A stretch of DNA of 11,829 nucleotides from Candolleomyces eurysporus (taxonomy: Eukaryota; Basidiomycota; Agaricomycetes; Agaricales; Psathyrellaceae), in NCBI GenBank assembly GCA_027579435.1, contig JANBPK010001759.1, forward strand, positions 1-11,829, in the 5' to 3' direction. Under the pieces are notes generated by a model. That model did not search any database and had not been told where the DNA came from. It saw nothing but the letters and a program-made list of their open reading frames with translations. Both the position numbers and the translations under genes were made by a program. Positions 8,037 through 11,829 of the stretch are shown in pieces. Position 1 is the stretch's first letter, and each line of letters opens with the position of its first letter.

Positions 8037-11000
8037 TCAATGACCTCCCAACCCCTCACGTCGTGCCGTTGCCCGTGTTCGTCTCAAGGGCGCATCAACA
8101 TTGGGCTGGACTTCCACAGCTGACAGGGAAGCAGGGGGGTCCTGGGGAGGGACTGGGGGTTGTGCCGATGTGCTTGCTGATGGTTGCGATGTCAATTCTG
8201 TGAGGGGAGATCCGGGAGGAGAACAATGCTGGCCAGGGGTGGAAACACTGCTCAGTGAGGGTTGGGTGGTACCCGACACCTCGGCTCCTAGGCTCATGGC
8301 CAAATTTGGTGGTGTGTTTGATGCGCCTGTTCCTCCTGACGTTGACCCCTCCACACTGCCGAATGCCCTCCCCAGTGTGAACAGCTGTGCTTGGTCTTGT
8401 GCAGCAGGTTCCCGGCCTGCTGAACTGACGGAACCACCACCTGGAGATCGTTGACGAGGCATTAGATGCCCAAGGGATGCTGAAGAAATTACGCCTCCGC
8501 TACTTCCATTCACCAATCCATTGTTGATCTCTCCCTCCTCCGTGCTGGCTATGAGCCTAGTGACAGGGATTGACAAAGGTGCGGGTTGATGGCCACTCAG
8601 GATATGAGAGGGACCCGATGCGCTGACCATGTCCCGAGGATTCAAAGATGGTGCTGCCTCCCGGTGAAGCGCTGAGTCCACTACTGCTGAGTCCATTGCT
8701 TCAAAAATCTGACCTGTATGCTCCCCTCTGAGTGCCGTCGCACCTTTGAACTGGTCCTGATTTTCCTCAAAGATGTTACGCAAACTGGCTGTGCTGATCT
8801 GTCGGCTATGTCTTGAGGCAGCAATCTCTCGTTGGGGAGAGCCCTGGATGACCCCTTTGAATCGCCGAGCGGTGTCCAAAACTCCACTGAAATTCTTGTA
8901 TAGCTCAGCTTGTGCTTGAGTCTGTTGCAGCATCATCACGTGGACACTCTGAAGATGTGTCTGAACCTCGGTTCGGACCTCATGCCCGTGAGCTTCCAGT
9001 GTCTGCCCCATTTTGCTCTTGAGCGACCCTATCTGTAGGCACACACCTTCAGTCTGTACCCAAATGAGCTCCTCCAGCGCCTTCAAGGACGCAGCCAGTG
9101 GTGAGCTGTCGTCACCCGATGCCGGCTCTCAGATCACCGCAGCTCCAAGTCGGGTCTCGATGTCGGCTAGTCACTCACTGACCTCCCGGCCATCCATGTC
9201 CCCTGACACCTGTTCTTCAAGACTTTCAACACGCTCCATCAGCTCTGTCGTCCCCCCCCTGAACAGCCGTGTCCACCTTTTGTCGCACCAACTCCTCCAA
9301 TGCTTTTGCCGTGAACCACCCAATTTTCTGATCGATGATGGCCTGCACCATCTCACCATCAACACCGCTGCCTCCTTGGCTCACCGCCTCCATCACGCCT
9401 GCAAGCTTGAGGTTGATCATCTGCTCAACCTGTTCCTGGGTGAGGGTTGAGCCAGCCTTCGACCCGACCTTGGCTTGCTCTTCAAGCAACTCCACTCTCC
9501 TCAACATCTGGCTCGCAGAATCCTCCACCTTCTTCAATTCCTGCGCGTACTTCTTGCCCATAGCAGTGACCTGCCCTTGCACAGATCTTTGGGATTCGTT
9601 GATAAATGGGCGGATGTCGAGGTTTTGAAATCAGCTGTCGAGAGCCTCGAAGTCTTGCTGAAGCTTTTCGATTGCTTCATGGGTAAGTTCATCCTGATCG
9701 AAGAGATCAGACACCTCGGATACCATCCCTTCCAACTCCCTTCGTACGCCTGTCAGCTCCCCTCGAAGCTCGGCCTGCATCATCTCGTGAGAGATGGCTC
9801 TCTCGAAAAACTTGGCCACTGCCTCCTCCATATTTCCAGTCAATACTTCGCGGTAGTTTGCAGGGTCAACTCGTTGACTGGTCCGCCATTCATTACCACC
9901 CGCGCTCTTCAATTATGACTTTCGTTAGGGTCGTTAAACCTTGGGTCTGATGGTCCACTTACCTTCACCACCCTTCCACTTCCCTTCGCCACTGATGGCT
10001 GACCCGATCCGCTTTGTTTCCCTTGCGCCTTCTGATTCACATCACCCGATGTCTGTCGCAAAACGGTGAGTGAGGGACCGAGGGAAGGGACGTATGCTCA
10101 CAAAATCCTTACCTGCTTTTTGACCTGACCTTTCCCCCGCACCTTTACAGCTTTAGGTCTTTTCTCCGGCACACCTTCCGTTTCGCTCTCCTGGTAGGAG
10201 TCCGAGCTTGCGTTTGCAGTACTACTTAGACCTTTATCGGCTTTTGGAGGGCGTTTGGCCGGAGGTTTGGAGGGCCCTGCTTGACCTTTTGTAGACTGGT
10301 TTTCAGATTTCTGTGCAGGCAGCTTCGTCTTCGGTTTGGGTTTCGATTCTTCAGCCACCTCCCCATCCTCTCCTTCCACAGCCCCGCCCTTCGCATATCG
10401 ACACCTCAGCTTGCTCTTGGTGCATTCACTGCAAGCCTGGTTCTCGTACCATGTGGAGCATTCCGTGTTTCGCCGAATACAAACTTCACACTTCGGGTCG
10501 TACCGCTTGAGCGTCTCCAGTTTCTGTGGCTGTGGCTTTTTTACTGATGCTCGCGCCTTCACCTTCGCCAATTTAGTGGCCTCCCCTGAACCGCCCTCCT
10601 CCTGATCTCGTTCAAGACCAGGAGCTCCTCCAATACGCCGGAAGGTTTTGAGGTCGGTCTTCTGCCGCTTAGTTGCAACTTCTTCCAGTGGCTCCATCTC
10701 ATCATCAGAGACAATAGGTGTTCTTCGTTTCTTCCCTCCCAATTCTTCATGCTCCGGAAGGTCCAAATTCATCGGCTCATCTCCACTTGCTGTGCTTTGC
10801 CCTTTGCCCTTTCCTTCCTGCTTCCTCTGCTCGAGGCTATCAACATCACCCGCAGTCTCCGTCTCCATCTGCCCACGCGGTTCAAGGGCTTTGTTAGGGA
10901 GATGTGGGGGTGGTTCCTCTTGCTTGAACACAGCAAGGTCGAGAGGGGCATTCGGATCTGATATCCAGTTGTCGTGCTTCGCGAGTATGTTGACCCATGC

Positions 11001-11291
11001 CTCAATCCTTGGGCATAAGCCTTTGGCAGTATCGATAGCGCCTCTAGCAGCTATTGCCATCTATCAAATGGGTAAAGTGAGGGATAATGATAGTAATTCT
11101 GGCGGTGTACTCACAGTGGAGCCAAGGAGGAGCTGCCTGGCCCTCACAAGGTCTGTATCCTTCGCCGTCCATTGGGGAGCAACGCTGAGGCAGTGGTTGA
11201 GGAACCCGATTACCTCAGGTAGGGCCTTCCTTTCAACGTTCGCAGCGAACGGAAGCAGTTCTTCTACTGTTTGGAGGGTTGCGAAAGACAT
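8037..11291 (-). CDS. Large Zn2Cys6-cluster, coiled-coil protein with a Ser/Thr/Pro-rich tail (one stop and one frameshift)
   Basis: Read from ATG 11291, exons are 11291-11115, 11060-10113, 10052-9963 and 9906 onward to TGA 8039-8037. The three introns are 54, 60 and 56 nt, all phase 0 with GTRAGK-like donors. The second exon carries acidic and Lys-rich stretches (GGKKRRTP, KRQKTD, likely nuclear signals) and six cysteines at its residues 191, 194, 201, 210, 213 and 220. Their C-x2-C-x6-C-x8-C-x2-C-x6-C spacing matches the fungal binuclear zinc cluster, which binds DNA. About 9906-8900 encodes heptad-like coiled coil (VELLEEQAKV, ESLEEQV). The rest is Ser/Pro/Gly-rich and probably disordered. 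Problems: TGA at 9633-9631 in an otherwise continuous frame, and a one-base shift at eight C (about 9252-9259), perhaps a base-calling error. Two more TGAs (9173, 9131) fall inside a plausible 51 nt intron. I do not recognise the family; a transcription factor or an expanded mobile-element-linked protein are both possible. Confidence 0.6.
9128..9178 (-). other. Possible extra intron in the zinc-cluster gene
   Basis: Reading the minus strand, donor GTGAGT begins at 9178 and an AG acceptor ends at 9128. The 51 nt length keeps the frame (phase 1) and removes two in-frame TGA codons at 9173-9171 and 9131-9129. The alternative is that both are decay stops. Confidence 0.5.
10401..10490 (-). other. 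Zn2Cys6 binuclear cluster domain
   Basis: Six cysteines with spacing 2-6-8-2-6 and a Lys/Arg-rich second half (CTKSKLRC) match the Gal4-type consensus. The usual proline in the linker is not evident, and the cluster sits deep inside the protein, not at the N-terminus. Confidence 0.7.
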
Positions 11292-11522
11292 GGAGGTAGT
11301 GTGCAAAGAGTCAAGACGAGCAGGCAGGTACAGGGCGGCAGGGTTTGACCGTATCTAAATGTTCACGTGCCAGCCGATATTTGAACTCCGTCGGGTCCTC
11401 TCCGGGTTCAACCATCCGGGTGCTCATGTGCCACCCGATTTTCGAGCTCTGTTCGGGTCCTCTCTCCTCCCCAATCTTTCAGCTTTTGATTTACGTTCTC
11501 TTTCTTCATTACTCACGCCCAA
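11292..11522. promoter_or_regulatory. Divergent promoter region between the zinc-cluster gene and the right-edge gene
   Basis: The 231 bases separate two head-to-head ATGs (11291 minus, 11523 plus). They contain an imperfect direct repeat of period 61 and several CCGGGT or TCGGGT words in either orientation, plus a CT-rich stretch at about 11456-11520 before the plus-strand start. No clear TATA box was found for either gene. Confidence 0.45.
11362..11467 (+). repeat. Imperfect tandem repeat, two copies, period 61
   Basis: Copy 1 starts at 11362 (TTCACGTGCC) and copy 2 at 11423 (CTCATGTGCC). Both continue with a CCGAT-like block, a TTGAACTCC/TCGAGCTCT block and then CGGGTCCTCTC. Differences are mostly transitions. 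The first copy holds an intact CACGTG E-box, which is CATGTG in the second. Confidence 0.6.
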
Positions 11523-11829
11523 ATGCTCAAAGATACCGACGGATGGGAGAACATGGGGGACGGTATAATGATGAGGGAGGGGAGTTCTCCCCGGAAGTCA
11601 AACCCAGGTAAGTGACCTTGCCCATCGCTTGAAGTCTAAGTTTTCACTGCTCATCTACCTCGTGCAGACCGTGACGTGCAGATGAATGATGGAACTGGGG
11701 ATGGGATAAAGGGCCAGTTGGGACCAGGTGTGCCTTCCCTGCCGTATCGTGAAGTCCTCTTGATACTATGACTTAGCCTTTCCAGGCGACCCTTCTTGGA
11801 CGGAACAGCAGTGGGCACTACACAAGGAC
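11523..11829 (+). CDS. 5' end of an unrecognised spliced gene, cut by the window edge
   Basis: From ATG 11523 three exons join with consistent phase 1: 11523-11607, 11668-11727 and 11786 to the edge. The introns are 60 and 58 nt, with donors GTAAGT and GTGTGC and acceptors GTGCAG and TTCCAG. The 63 residues visible are hydrophilic and Gly/Asp/Met-rich (DGWENMGDG, NDGTGDGIKG), ending in SWTEQQWALHKD. No signal peptide, membrane segment or known domain is seen. The gene is divergent from the zinc-cluster gene, so the two may be co-regulated or belong to one element. Clean splicing supports a real gene; function is unknown. Confidence 0.55.

Noticed and set aside
8101..8454. Plus-strand open frame of 117 codons opposite the zinc-cluster gene tail
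   Set aside because: It is the antisense shadow of a Ser/Pro/Gly-rich minus-strand coding region; no splice or start context supports it.
4642..9633. Recoded TGA (for example TGA read as Trp) as an explanation for the repeated in-frame TGAs
   Set aside because: By context the TGAs replace different residues (Arg at 5057 and 7393, Trp at 5295), and TGA also ends the minus-strand genes at 2817 and 8037. Decay fits better than a new code.
10648..11358. Plus-strand open frame of 236 codons
   Set aside because: Antisense to the well-spliced minus-strand exons 11291-11115 and 11060-10113, with Ser/Cys-rich composition typical of a shadow frame.
1..11829. tRNA, rRNA or CRISPR features
   Set aside because: No cloverleaf with a recognisable T-loop, no rRNA-like block and no regularly spaced repeats were seen on either strand.

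Overview
The window looks like transposon-rich nuclear DNA of a mushroom-forming basidiomycete (Agaricomycetes). The genes carry many 50-62 nt GT-AG introns. The central cassette pairs a KDZ-family transposase (Kyakuja-Dileera-Zisupton, with its CxC2 cysteine cluster) with a TET/JBP-type 2-oxoglutarate/Fe(II) dioxygenase. That pairing is known from lineage-specific expansions in basidiomycete genomes. Two ambiguous bases, each touching a run of six C, suggest draft assembly quality at homopolymers.

Layout: 1-510 holds decayed minus-strand coding fragments. 700-2794 (+) holds a pyrimidine-rich leader, a short conserved-looking coding block split by a 273 bp MITE, and then an intact TET/JBP-like gene. 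2817-3916 (-) holds an unrecognised multi-exon gene. 3903-3910 is a TATA box serving the plus-strand KDZ transposase gene, 3951-7653, which has ten inferred exons and four in-frame TGA codons. 7654-8036 has no convincing gene. 8037-11291 (-) is a long gene for a protein with a Zn2Cys6 cluster, a coiled-coil middle and a Ser/Thr/Pro-rich tail, with one in-frame TGA and a one-base shift at a run of eight C. 11292-11522 is an apparent divergent promoter region with an imperfect 61-bp-period repeat. 11523 to the edge (+) is the 5' end of an unrecognised gene whose three visible exons splice cleanly.

How the parts fit: the KDZ protein would cut and join element DNA. The TET-like enzyme would oxidise 5-methylcytosine (or thymine/N-methyl bases), presumably countering host methylation of the element. 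The minus-strand gene between them shares the cassette and may be a third element-encoded protein. The TET reading frame is intact, while the transposase has stop codons where the family has Arg or Trp, as expected from C-to-T decay. So this copy probably cannot mobilise itself but could still make an active DNA-modifying enzyme. The element ends (terminal inverted repeats, target-site duplication) could not be found by eye.
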